Assembly: GCA_022766945.1 (NCBI GenBank)
Contig: JALEOU010000036.1
Location: 1 to 39,738 of the forward strand
Length of the DNA: 39,738 bases
Source of the DNA: Fusicatenibacter sp.
GTDB lineage: Bacteria > Bacillota > Clostridia > Lachnospirales > Lachnospiraceae
Direction: 5' to 3'
A program made the translations under genes and the position numbers. Below the pieces are notes generated by a model. It was not told the origin of the DNA. It did not search any database and saw only the letters and a program-made list of their open reading frames with translations. This document shows positions 25,223-33,260 of the stretch, piece after piece; position 1 is the stretch's first letter; every line of letters begins with the position of its first letter.

Positions 25223-26596
25223 ATGAAGGTAAAAGAGTTTTTTGCACCGTCAGATATGACGGAAGGAAAACCATGGGAAAAGATCGTTATTTTCACGATT
25301 CCCATGTTGATTGGCAACATCGCCCAGCAGCTCTATAATACGGTGGACAGCATCGTAATCGGGAAGTATGTGGGTGACAATGCACTGGCTGCGGTGGGCA
25401 GTGCAAGTCCCATACTGAATCTGCTGCTTGTGCTATTCGTCGGCATCTCGGTAGGTGCCGGGGTTATGGTATCGCAGTATTTTGGAGCCAGGCAGCGGGA
25501 ACAGCTTTCCTGGACAATCGGAAATTGTGTGACCCTCACAGCCATTTCCTCCATTCTCATCATGATTCTGGGAGCGGTGCTTTCCAGGCCATTATTGGAA
25601 CTTTTAAAGACGCCGGATTCGATTATAGACTGGTGTACCTCTTATCTGGTCATCCTGATGGTGGGATGTGCCGGATGCGCTTATTACAATATTCTCTGCG
25701 GAATCCTTCGCGGACTGGGAGATTCGGTTTCAGCGCTTGTTTACCTTTTGATTGCCACATGCATTAACATTGTGCTGGATATCCTGTTTGTGGCGAAATT
25801 TCATCTCGGCGTGGCAGGCGTTGCCTACGCGACCGTGATTGCACAGGCAGTATCGGCGATCCTGTGTCTGATTCGTCTGATGCGGATGGCGGATATTTTT
25901 GATTTCCGGCTTTCCTGCATGAAAATGAGACGCATCTATTCACTGGAAATCATCCGGCTCGGTCTTCCGTCCGGTGTGACACAGGCCATTTTCTCCATGG
26001 CCATGGTAATCGTACAGTCTCTGACCAACAGCTTTGGTGAGATGGTGATTGCGGCAAACGTAATCATCATGCGTGTGGATGGATTTGCCATGATGCCGAA
26101 CTTCTCCTTCGGCACGGCAATGACGACCTACAGTGGTCAGAATGTGGGCGCGAAGCGCATGGACCGGGTAGAGAAAGGAGCGAAGCAGGGAACCTTGCTG
26201 GCAGTGGGAACATCTGCAGTGATTACCTCGCTGATCCTGATCTTTGGCCGAAACCTGATGGGAATCTTCACGGATACAGAGGAATTAGTGACCCTAAGTG
26301 CCAATATGATGCGAATCCTGGCGGTTGGCTATATCGCGATGGCAGTGACTCAGTGCCTCTCCGGCGTGATGCGCGGAGCGGGGGATACCATGACACCGAT
26401 GTGGATATCCATCGTCGTAACCGTTTGTATTCGTGTGCCGCTGGCATACAGCATATCCTGGCTTACCAGAACAGCAGAGCTGCCCCATGGACGGTATGAA
26501 TGTCTGTGGATCTCGCTGCTGACCAGCTGGGTACTCGGAGCACTGATCACATTCATTTTTTATCGCCGGGGCAAATGGAAAAACAAAGCGCTATAA
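25223..26596 (+). CDS. MATE-family efflux transporter
   Basis: The 457-residue protein is a 12-helix multidrug and toxin extrusion antiporter built of two repeats. Typical segments are IPMLIGNIAQQLYNTVDSIVIGKYVG (~25-50), ALAAVGSASPI, and in the second half RLGLPSGVTQAIFSMAMVIVQ and ANVIIMRVDGFAMMPNFSFG. Such pumps export drugs or metabolites using Na+ or H+ gradients; the substrate cannot be told. ATG 25223 with AAGGGAG upstream is preferred over 25112, which would add 37 hydrophilic residues from the leader. Confidence 0.92.
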   Translation: MKVKEFFAPSDMTEGKPWEKIVIFTIPMLIGNIAQQLYNTVDSIVIGKYVGDNALAAVGSASPILNLLLVLFVGISVGAGVMVSQYFGARQREQLSWTIGNCVTLTAISSILIMILGAVLSRPLLELLKTPDSIIDWCTSYLVILMVGCAGCAYYNILCGILRGLGDSVSALVYLLIATCINIVLDILFVAKFHLGVAGVAYATVIAQAVSAILCLIRLMRMADIFDFRLSCMKMRRIYSLEIIRLGLPSGVTQAIFSMAMVIVQSLTNSFGEMVIAANVIIMRVDGFAMMPNFSFGTAMTTYSGQNVGAKRMDRVEKGAKQGTLLAVGTSAVITSLILIFGRNLMGIFTDTEELVTLSANMMRILAVGYIAMAVTQCLSGVMRGAGDTMTPMWISIVVTVCIRVPLAYSISWLTRTAELPHGRYECLWISLLTSWVLGALITFIFYRRGKWKNKAL

Positions 26597-26612
26597 CTAT
26601 AAGCGCATGGAA

Positions 26613-26647
26613 CGGGGTTGCTGCAGGAAATATGAGCAGCAGCCCCG
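26613..26647 (+). terminator. Hairpin after the MATE gene
   Basis: CGGGGTTGCTGC (26613-26624) pairs with GCAGCAGCCCCG (26636-26647), with one G-U pair. No T run follows, so it may protect the mRNA end rather than terminate. Confidence 0.6.
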
Positions 26648-26651
26648 AAAG

Positions 26652-26727
26652 TTTATAAATTCTTTATAAGCCCTGGGCATATTAATTATCCCTTTATAGC
26701 CCCTGGGCTTTATAAAGGGAGTTATAA
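26652..26727 (+). repeat. Left copy of an imperfect inverted repeat (~75 bp)
   Basis: This copy contains ATAAGCCCTGGGCATA and TATAGCCCCTGGGCTTTATA, each centred on a GCCC-TGGG palindrome in A+T-rich sequence. The reverse complement of 28397-28476 aligns with it at roughly three quarters identity over its whole length, with only small gaps. It lies directly in front of the isomerase gene. It may be a terminal inverted repeat or a shared operator region. Confidence 0.7.
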
Positions 26728-26741
26728 GACAGGAGAAATGT

Positions 26742-27494
26742 ATGAGAACAGGAATTCAGGTGTCCAGTCTGAAACCGCTGCTTACAACGAAGGAACAGGT
26801 TTGGGATGTTTTTGGAAAGCTTGCAGATCTTGGATGTTCTGTGGTATAGCTGCAGTGGATTGACCCTTGTGTACCTTCGGAATGCATTGCCGCGGCCCTT
26901 CGGGAATATGGGATCTGTTCTGTGTCTGTTCAGGATTTTTATGAGACGGTGAGGTCGAATCTGGAATACTATACAGAATTGAATGCGGAGACAGACGGAA
27001 AATGGATTTGCGTCAGCAGGATTCCGGAACGGATGAAATCCCAGGAGGGATTGGATGTGTTTCTTCGGGAGCTGCAGGATATGCAGACGGCACTGGACGG
27101 ATGGGGACAGAAGCTTTGCTTCCACCCTGTCAGTACTGATTTTTGTGCTGTTCCGGGGGTGGATGCCGTCGGATATCTGCTGGAAGTTATGCCGGAACTG
27201 GAACTGTGTCTGGATCTGTATCATTTGAACAGGTGCTGCCAGGATATGCCGGGATATATTCGCAGGTATGCCGGACGGATTTGTATGGTGCATCTGAAAG
27301 ACAGTATTGGCGATACCCTGGTGCCTGCGGGACAGGGAGAAGTGAACTGGACGGGGGTTGTCCGCGCCTGTTTGGAAGCCGGTGTGCCCTATGCTTTTGT
27401 GGAACAGGAATGCTGGCAGCGTGATCCATATCTGTGTTTGAAAGAAGCTTCTGACTGGCTGAACCGGGAGATTTGTGCCGTGAAAGGCGCATGA
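26742..27494 (+). pseudogene. Sugar phosphate isomerase/epimerase family gene with in-frame amber codon
   Basis: The frame from ATG 26742 (AGGAG six bases upstream) runs 250 codons to TGA at 27494 and fits a full-length TIM-barrel sugar isomerase/epimerase (AP endonuclease 2 family). Recognisable parts are the start MRTGIQVSSLKPLL, the metal-site strand ELELCLDLYHLNR, RICMVHLKDSI, GQGEVNWTGVV and the end FVEQECWQRDP. A TAG at 26847-26849 (codon 36) interrupts it, where a CAG glutamine codon would restore the frame (CSVV-x-LQWIDP). Otherwise the frame is clean, so the mutation is recent, is a sequencing error, or the codon is read through. Confidence 0.8.
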
Positions 27495-27526
27495 AGCCCT
27501 TGTGCCTGTCGCATGGTGATAATTTG

Positions 27527-28294
27527 TCAGTGTAAGTTTTTTTTCACTGCCCTGAACTGAATTCTCACATAGTCAACGATCCAAAGAGGCTCTCTGTAAA
27601 GTCTGTTTTTCAAACGTGAGACCGCATCGGAGATGATGTCTTCCTTTTGTACATCCTCCATACCTTCAAATGGCTTTTTAATAAACATATGAATCCAGTT
27701 CGCGAGACCATCCGGTCCGTTCTGTGGTGTCGGTCTGTCAAAGAGGACTGCCAGTTCTACCGTAAAGCCTGCTTTTTCAAGCATCGGTGCATACTGACCG
27801 ATTGTTGGAAAATAGAATGTTCTCGGGTACTTTAATCCGCGTTCGGCGAAACACTGCTCCAGTGTTCCGTGTACAGCTTCCGCACAGCCAAAGCCGCCAA
27901 ATTCACATACCAGCTCTCCGCCGGGCTTCAGATTACGGAAAATATTGCAGAGCATGGTCTGCTGGTCCCGTTGATCGATCCAGTGAAATACTGCATTTGA
28001 AAAAATCACATCTGCTTTCTCTTCCAAATCAAAATCAATCGCATTTCCTTTGAGAAACGGATAAGCCGGATGCTCTTTTCTGGCCAGCTGGAGCATAGTA
28101 TCCGAGTCATCTACGCCGGTTACAAGGTACCCTCTGTCGGCGAGTTTTTCAGTAAGAGTACCGTTGCCGCATCCCAGATCCACGACAGTACTTCCCGGCT
28201 GTTTTGTGATGAGATGAATTAAGGCCTCTCCATAGGCAGGTACAAAAGAAAAATCCTTTTTGTAGTCTGCAGCGTTCCAATTAATATTTGGCAT
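27527..28294 (-). CDS. SAM-dependent methyltransferase, trans-aconitate methyltransferase-like
   Basis: The 255-residue protein is a class I methyltransferase. Motif I is VVDLGCGNGTLTEKL (~37-51), then VTGVDDSDTML, GNAIDF, and ADVIFSNAVFHWIDQRDQQ, a pattern seen in Tam-like enzymes. RNLKPGGELVCEFGG follows. The substrate is uncertain. The start at 28294 is chosen because GGAGG lies eight bases upstream of it; an ATG further up (28312) would place that site inside the coding region. A perfect consensus promoter drives it. It is convergent with the isomerase gene, inside the inverted-repeat unit. Confidence 0.85.
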   Translation of the reverse strand: MPNINWNAADYKKDFSFVPAYGEALIHLITKQPGSTVVDLGCGNGTLTEKLADRGYLVTGVDDSDTMLQLARKEHPAYPFLKGNAIDFDLEEKADVIFSNAVFHWIDQRDQQTMLCNIFRNLKPGGELVCEFGGFGCAEAVHGTLEQCFAERGLKYPRTFYFPTIGQYAPMLEKAGFTVELAVLFDRPTPQNGPDGLANWIHMFIKKPFEGMEDVQKEDIISDAVSRLKNRLYREPLWIVDYVRIQFRAVKKNLH

Positions 28295-28349
28295 TTTTAC
28301 AACCTCCATCATTATCTGTTAATAATATGCTGCATTTTTATTTGGCATA

Positions 28350-28378
28350 ATTATAGCCGTGGTCTGCGGAAATGTCAA
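28350..28378 (-). promoter_or_regulatory. Consensus promoter of the methyltransferase gene
   Basis: On the minus strand TTGACA (28378-28373), a 17-base spacer and TATAAT (28355-28350) match the housekeeping consensus exactly. The right inverted-repeat copy lies directly upstream of the -35 box. Confidence 0.9.
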
Positions 28379-28396
28379 TTTTTCGGCTGTTTTACA

Positions 28397-28484
28397 TTTA
28401 TATACTCCATTTATACGTCCAGGGGCTATAAAAATAAGTTTATGTGCCCAGGGCTTATTAAAAAATGTTTATAAATCCTGGGAC
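28397..28484 (-). repeat. Right copy of the imperfect inverted repeat
   Basis: This is the inverted partner of 26652-26727. It contains GTCCAGGGGCTATA (28417-28430), GTGCCCAGGGCTTATTA and a third related motif, ATAAATCCTGGGAC (28471-28484). It lies upstream of the methyltransferase promoter. Between it and the reductase stop at 28572 I see no gene. Confidence 0.7.
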
Positions 28485-28571
28485 TAGCAGCTATTGTCCC
28501 TGCTGGTTCAATTCAGAAGAGATGGTGTTAGGTGATGCCGGTGTACCGACCCTCTGTCAACTGTCTGTGAC

Positions 28572-29690
28572 TTACTGTTCAAATTCTTTTGCCACATCTT
28601 CCAGCAGATCACGAATATGGAGATGCTGGGGGCAGATCTTTTCACACTGACCGCATTTTACGCAGTTGCTGGCTTTGCCGCCGTTCCTGGTATGGATGTT
28701 GTTATAGTAATAAGCTGTATTCCAGTTGTTGAAGATTTTCTTTGCGTTCAGGCAGGCGAACAGGTCGGGGATAGAGATACTCTGAGGGCAGACTTCGGTG
28801 CAGTATCGGCAGGCAGTACAGGGAATTGCACCCAGTTCACGGAAAATACTGCAGACTTTTTCCACGGCAGCAGATTCTCTGGCATTCAGAGGCTGGAAGT
28901 CTTTCATGTAGCTGATATTGTCATTCATCATATCTATATTGCCCATACCGGACAAAACCATCATGACACCCTCCTGGCTGGCAGTGAAACGGATGGCGTA
29001 GCTGGCGTTAGAGCCGCCGTCCAGTTCGTCAAATACTTGCTGAGCCGCTGCGGGCAGATTTACAAGGCTTCCCCCCTTGACGGGTTCCATAATAATGGCA
29101 GGCTTGCCATGCTTACGGCAGACTTCCAAACATTTGCGGGATTGGACGGAGGGGTCGTCAAAGTCTACATAGTTAAGTTGGATCTGAACGACCTCGATTT
29201 GGGGATATTCCGTCAGTATCTGTTCCAGAACATCTGCCTGATCGTGGAAAGAGATGCCAAGATGCCTGATCCGGCCCTCAGCCAGAAGTTCCAGAGCAGT
29301 CTCGTAGGCCCGGCACTGTTTATACTTGGCGAAAATGTTCTTATCCTGGGCATGCATCAGATAAAAATCAAAATAATCCACGCCGCAGGCATTCAGCTGG
29401 CTTTCAAAAAGCGGCCGGATCTCCTCGGTTCTGGTAAAATGATGGGTAGAGAGTTTGTCCGTCAGTATGTAGGAATCTCTTGGATACCGGGAGGTGAGGC
29501 ACTCCCTGATGGCAATTTCACTTTTGCCGCCCAGATAACCATGTGCGGTATCGAAGTAGTTAAATCCATTCGCAAGAAAAGTATCCACCATCTTTCTGGT
29601 TTCTTCATAGTCCACTTCACCGTTCACTAACGGAAGCCGCATACAGCCAAAGCCGAGCTTTTTGTTTATGTTTTCAAAATATGGATTCAT
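28572..29690 (-). CDS. Ferredoxin-type aldo/keto reductase
   Basis: The 372-residue protein joins an aldo/keto reductase TIM barrel (1-~285) to a C-terminal double [4Fe-4S] ferredoxin module. Barrel motifs are GFGCMRLPLV, FDTAHGYLGGKSE with the catalytic Tyr, ILTDKLS with the catalytic Lys, and FYLMHAQD with the His. Cluster motifs are CTACRYCTEVCP and CVKCGQCEKICP. Such proteins are common in anaerobes and probably couple carbonyl reduction to ferredoxin-type electron flow. The ATG at 29690 has GGAGG upstream. It is last in the merR operon, 100 bases behind its paralogue; the gap holds an AGGATTGC/GCAATCCT hairpin. Confidence 0.88.
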   Translation of the reverse strand: MNPYFENINKKLGFGCMRLPLVNGEVDYEETRKMVDTFLANGFNYFDTAHGYLGGKSEIAIRECLTSRYPRDSYILTDKLSTHHFTRTEEIRPLFESQLNACGVDYFDFYLMHAQDKNIFAKYKQCRAYETALELLAEGRIRHLGISFHDQADVLEQILTEYPQIEVVQIQLNYVDFDDPSVQSRKCLEVCRKHGKPAIIMEPVKGGSLVNLPAAAQQVFDELDGGSNASYAIRFTASQEGVMMVLSGMGNIDMMNDNISYMKDFQPLNARESAAVEKVCSIFRELGAIPCTACRYCTEVCPQSISIPDLFACLNAKKIFNNWNTAYYYNNIHTRNGGKASNCVKCGQCEKICPQHLHIRDLLEDVAKEFEQ

Positions 29691-29790
29691 AGTAAAACCT
29701 CCTTCTGTTTTATGAATTATCCATTTCACTCTTTGATGCAGGATTGCTCCGCACTGTGTGTTCAGGCAATCCTGGTATTCTATTGTTGTA

Positions 29791-30909
29791 TTATAAGAAA
29801 ACGCTGCGATCGGAGAAATAACTGTCGATCTGTTTCATTCGTTCCATCTGCCTTACGCCAAAAGGACAGCGTTTTTCACAATGTTCGCATTGCAGACAGG
29901 AGTCAGCCTGTATGGACAGCTTGGTATAGTGGTTAGCGGCAATTTGGTCTCCTGCCAAAGCCAGATCATAGTACTTGTTCACCAGACCGATATCAATGCC
30001 TGCCGGGCAAGGCTGGCAGTGATTACAGTAGACGCAGGTTCCGGTGATGGTATCTGCAGTGAAGGTGCCGATGATGGAGTAATCCTTTTCTTCCTTACTG
30101 GCGGACAGAAAGCCAAGCAGGGTATCCAGATGCTCCATGGTCTGTACACCGGGAACTGCCACCAGTACACCGGGGCGGTCGATGACATACTGCAGACACT
30201 GGTAATGTGTCAGCGCAGTACCAAAAGGAGACTGCTCAGCGTTCAGGAGCTGTCCTGCAAAGAAAGGCTTCATGACCGAAATTCCAATACCTTCGCTCTG
30301 ACACCGCTGGAACAGATCAAAGCGTTCTTTTACAGAGCCGATGCCGTATTCATCCCCCTTTTCAAAGTCATATGCCGGATTGATGGAGAACATCATCATG
30401 TCAATCAGGCCGGTATCGATGATCCGGTTAGCTACAGAGGGTGTATGTGAGGAAAAGCCGATGTGATGGATGATACCTTTCGCTTTTAGTTCTTTCAGAT
30501 AATCTACAAGACCGATCTCGATCAGCTTGTCAAAATCTTCGTTTTCGTCTACACAGTGCAGGAAGCCGAAATCTGCATAATCGGTACCAAGTGTTTCCAG
30601 TTCCCATAGAAAAGTCTTTTTAATTGTCTCAAAATCCCGACACCAGCCGTATTCACCGTTCTCATCATACACAGCTCCAAAATGGACCTGCAGGAATACC
30701 TTTTCCCGCTGCCCTTGTATGGCCCGGCCAAAAGGTTCATATACAGAACCGCCGGCACAGAGATCAAAAAAATTAATACCGTTATCGATTGCCTTTCGTA
30801 TGATTGCTTCAATCTCGTCAGCCGGTGTGTGTTGTATACCGCCCATTCCGAGACCGAGAACACCAATTCGTTCCTTTTCACTGCCATGAGGCAGTTGTCT
30901 GTATTCCAT
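29791..30909 (-). CDS. Ferredoxin-type aldo/keto reductase, divergent active site
   Basis: This 372-residue paralogue has the same layout: a barrel (GVLGLGMGGIQ, INFFDLCAGGSVYEPFGRAI, FGFLHCVDE) and C-terminal cluster motifs CVYCNHCQPCP and CLQCEHCEKRCP. The strand that normally carries the catalytic lysine (A-T-K) reads FLQVHFG, so that lysine appears replaced, and the Tyr region is also altered. It may therefore act on a different substrate or not as a classical reductase. ATG 30909 is preferred over GTG 30918, which overlaps the AAAGGAG site. Only five bases separate it from the upstream merR gene. Confidence 0.87.
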   Translation of the reverse strand: MEYRQLPHGSEKERIGVLGLGMGGIQHTPADEIEAIIRKAIDNGINFFDLCAGGSVYEPFGRAIQGQREKVFLQVHFGAVYDENGEYGWCRDFETIKKTFLWELETLGTDYADFGFLHCVDENEDFDKLIEIGLVDYLKELKAKGIIHHIGFSSHTPSVANRIIDTGLIDMMMFSINPAYDFEKGDEYGIGSVKERFDLFQRCQSEGIGISVMKPFFAGQLLNAEQSPFGTALTHYQCLQYVIDRPGVLVAVPGVQTMEHLDTLLGFLSASKEEKDYSIIGTFTADTITGTCVYCNHCQPCPAGIDIGLVNKYYDLALAGDQIAANHYTKLSIQADSCLQCEHCEKRCPFGVRQMERMKQIDSYFSDRSVFL

Positions 30910-30914
30910 ATGGC

Positions 30915-31319
30915 TCACTCCTTTTCTTTTTTAGATTCTTTTTCTGATGGCCAGCTCAAAACTCCGGTTTGGACAGCTTCTTTGTAACGGGAAATTTTTT
31001 GATCCAAACGGTTTAATGTTGCATCAATGTGTCTTCGTTGTTCCAGCAGAACTTCCCGTTGTCTTGTCAGCAGCTGCAGCCGGGCAGAAAGCGTAGAATC
31101 TCCCTCCTGAAAAAGCCGGACGTATTCGATCATAGCTTCTACCGGAAGCCCGGCGCTTCGCATACATTTCGCAAGTTCGACCCAGCGAAGATCTTCTTCG
31201 GTATAACTGCGGATTCCGACGGCCGTTCTGTTTACCGGAGGTATCATGCCTACACGTTCGTAATACCGAAGAGTATCTTGCGACAGTCCGTATTTTTCAC
31301 TGACTTCCTTAATCGTCAT
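30915..31319 (-). CDS. MerR-family transcriptional regulator
   Basis: The 134-residue protein has the MerR winged helix at its start (TIKEVSEKYGLSQDTLRYYE, then RVGMIPPVNRTAVGIRSYTEEDL) and a dimerising coiled coil (~80-120). No cysteine pattern for metal binding is seen, so it belongs to the AdhR-like group that senses aldehydes or other electrophiles; this is inference. ATG 31319 with GAGGAGGGG upstream is preferred over GTG 31325. It controls its own operon, which continues into two aldo/keto reductases, through an operator in a 19-base promoter spacer. Confidence 0.9.
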   Translation of the reverse strand: MTIKEVSEKYGLSQDTLRYYERVGMIPPVNRTAVGIRSYTEEDLRWVELAKCMRSAGLPVEAMIEYVRLFQEGDSTLSARLQLLTRQREVLLEQRRHIDATLNRLDQKISRYKEAVQTGVLSWPSEKESKKEKE

Positions 31320-31353
31320 GGACACAACCCCTCCTCTGTATTGATTTGTGCTT

Positions 31354-31384
31354 ATTATACTCTTTGGAGTTCACTCCAAGTCAA
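31354..31384 (-). promoter_or_regulatory. MerR-type promoter with operator in a 19-base spacer
   Basis: On the minus strand TTGACT (31384-31379) and TATAAT (31359-31354) are 19 bases apart instead of 17, the hallmark of MerR activation. The spacer contains a perfect dyad, TTGGAGT-TC-ACTCCAA (31364-31379 on plus), as at AdhR-type sites. Confidence 0.9.
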
Positions 31385-31456
31385 GTGATATTTGAAAGGC
31401 AGAATGTGTCGGGCTGAAAGGGTGTATATCAGACAACAAACTTGTGAATATTTGAG

Positions 31457-31501
31457 TTGACGTTAAAAAAAGTACATGCTATGATGGCTAATATAATTAG
31501 C
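31457..31501 (+). promoter_or_regulatory. Promoter and TetR-type operator of the tetR-CPBP operon
   Basis: TTGACG (31457-31462), 17 bases, TATGAT (31480-31485). Directly behind lies the perfect palindrome GCTAATATAATTAGC (31487-31501), overlapping the expected transcription start, a natural site for autorepression. A further GCTAATATA half follows. Confidence 0.75.
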
Positions 31502-31531
31502 TAATATAGAGAAAGGAGTAGCCTGATAAAA

Positions 31532-32104
31532 GTGGGATTAGATAAGAAAGCAATTATTGAAGCTGCGGCTGATATGGCAGATGAAAAGGGTATTGCATAT
31601 GTAAACTTGAAAATGTTAGCAACGAAATTGGGGATAAAATCTCCGTCATTGTATAAGCATTTTAGCGGTGGGCTTGACGAGCTGAACAAGGAACTGATGT
31701 TGTTTGGCTGGCGTTCCCTGGAAAGTGAAATAACAAGAGCTGCCATAGGGAAAGCGAAAGACGATGCAATTATAGCAATCTGCTATGCCTATCGAAATTT
31801 TGGTGCCGAACACAAAGGCTTGTTTGAAGCAATGCAATGGTACAATATGTATCAATCGGAGGAACATCTTCAAGCGACGGAAGGAACGGTGTCTATACTG
31901 TTTCAGGTGCTTGAAGCCTATGGAATTCATGAGGAACAAAAAGTGCATATTGTCCGTATGCTCAGAGGCTTTCTGCAAGGCTTTGTTTCTATTGAAAGTC
32001 ACGGAGGATACGGACACCCCACACCGTTGAATGACACCTTTGATTTTGCATTAAAAACGATATTAAATGGTATTCGTGATTTACAAGGAGGAACAGAACA
32101 ATGA
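31532..32104 (+). CDS. TetR/AcrR-family transcriptional regulator
   Basis: The 190-residue protein has the TetR helix-turn-helix at residues ~5-48 (KKAIIEAAADMADEKGIAYV, then KMLATKLGIKSPSLYKHF) and a TetR_C-type ligand domain. The start is GTG 31532, with AAAGGAG about 14 bases upstream, which is longer than usual. It probably represses its own promoter at the palindrome 31487-31501. Its TGA overlaps the ATG of the CPBP gene, so the two are translationally coupled, and the ligand may relate to that membrane protein. Confidence 0.9.
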   Translation: MGLDKKAIIEAAADMADEKGIAYVNLKMLATKLGIKSPSLYKHFSGGLDELNKELMLFGWRSLESEITRAAIGKAKDDAIIAICYAYRNFGAEHKGLFEAMQWYNMYQSEEHLQATEGTVSILFQVLEAYGIHEEQKVHIVRMLRGFLQGFVSIESHGGYGHPTPLNDTFDFALKTILNGIRDLQGGTEQ

Positions 32105-33018
32105 CACAATTCCTGAAAAATATACTTCCGTTTAATAACCGAACGGAAATGCCCACGGTATTATTCGTGGTAAAGAAAATTCTTGCTTTCTGGTTATGTT
32201 ACATAGCGGGACTGTTTCTTGCCGAGGGTGTTGTTATACTTTTACACTTTGCACTTGGTAAGAATATGTTTGTAGGTGATGTGTTTGACCCACAGACAAT
32301 AACGCTGATTACTTACTATGGCTATAGTATTATATCGGGTGTAGCAGTACTGTATTGGAAACGGATCGAGAAAAAGACCTTGTCTGAAATGGGCTTGACA
32401 AAACGGTTTGGAAATTATTTTACCGGTATTATCGTTGGTATTCTTTTGCTTGTCGTTTCTGTCTTTGCTATCGTTTTAACGGGGAACATGGAATATCGCG
32501 GACTTTTTGAAAATGCCGATCCTCTTGTGATTATTCTTTTCATCGGTGGATTTATCGTTCAGGGTGCAACAGAAGAAATCCTTTGCCGGGGAATTGTGTT
32601 ACATACGCTCAAAGACAAGATTCCCACCTGGATTGCAATAGCGATAAGCACTAGTTTGTTTATTATACCGCATTGGTCGTCGCTGTTTGAGGGCAGCACG
32701 ATTTATGGTGTTATTGGTGTTGCTAACCTGATATTGATCTCAATCATATTTTCTCTTCTGACTATCCGGTTTCAGAACATTTGGGTGGCTTGCGGCTTGC
32801 ATTCTTTCTGGAATGCTATTCTGTATTGTGTTCTTGGACTTAATTTGAGCGGAAAGGATGAAACTGTTACAGCTGTCTTCCATATGCAATCCGTAGGTGA
32901 AAATATATGGAACGGCGGTGCGTACGGTATAGAAGCAAGTGTGATTACGACTGTTGTATTAGCTCTTGCTGCTGCATTGATTTGGTATAGGAACAGAAAG
33001 CGAGTAACTGCAAAATGA
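32101..33018 (+). CDS. CPBP-family intramembrane glutamic protease
   Basis: The 305-residue membrane protein has about eight hydrophobic helices. It shows the CAAX protease/bacteriocin-processing motifs: E158 and E159 with R163 in ATEEILCRG, H191 in FIIPHW, and H234 with N238 in GLHSFWNA. Members cleave membrane substrates or confer bacteriocin self-immunity; which applies here is not clear, as no bacteriocin gene is seen nearby. It overlaps the tetR stop by four bases (ATGA). A terminator lies about 90 bases behind. Confidence 0.88.
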   Translation: MTQFLKNILPFNNRTEMPTVLFVVKKILAFWLCYIAGLFLAEGVVILLHFALGKNMFVGDVFDPQTITLITYYGYSIISGVAVLYWKRIEKKTLSEMGLTKRFGNYFTGIIVGILLLVVSVFAIVLTGNMEYRGLFENADPLVIILFIGGFIVQGATEEILCRGIVLHTLKDKIPTWIAIAISTSLFIIPHWSSLFEGSTIYGVIGVANLILISIIFSLLTIRFQNIWVACGLHSFWNAILYCVLGLNLSGKDETVTAVFHMQSVGENIWNGGAYGIEASVITTVVLALAAALIWYRNRKRVTAK

Positions 33019-33104
33019 TATAATCCGGATGGGTATTATGTCCTGTATGCAATCATAAACTCGCACTTCGGTGGTTAATTTGCGTCACCTCTTCCTGATA
33101 TAGA

Positions 33105-33147
33105 AAAAGCCGACTGATTCTCCAAAAGAAAATCAGTCGGCTTTGTA
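33105..33147 (+). terminator. Terminator after the CPBP gene
   Basis: AAAGCCGACTGATT (33106-33119) pairs with AATCAGTCGGCTTT (33131-33144). The stem is followed by only a short T run, and the A/T symmetry would also serve the minus-strand metG remnant. Confidence 0.75.
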
Positions 33148-33260
33148 CCTTTTCTGTGTATAAACTGCACCAGTTATATGCAGGAAAGAGTTTTCATGTG
33201 TTGAAATGGTTTGTCGCTCCGGAAGGAAAGAGTGGTGTTCTCTCAGGGTCTGAAAAACTA

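Noticed and set aside
26652-28484. A standard insertion sequence
   Set aside because: Inverted repeats are present but there is no transposase between them and no clear target duplication, so I list it only as an inverted-repeat unit.
28617-29630. Plus-strand open frame of 337 codons opposite the aldo/keto reductase
   Set aside because: The minus strand encodes clear reductase and ferredoxin motifs in the same place, so this is a shadow frame.
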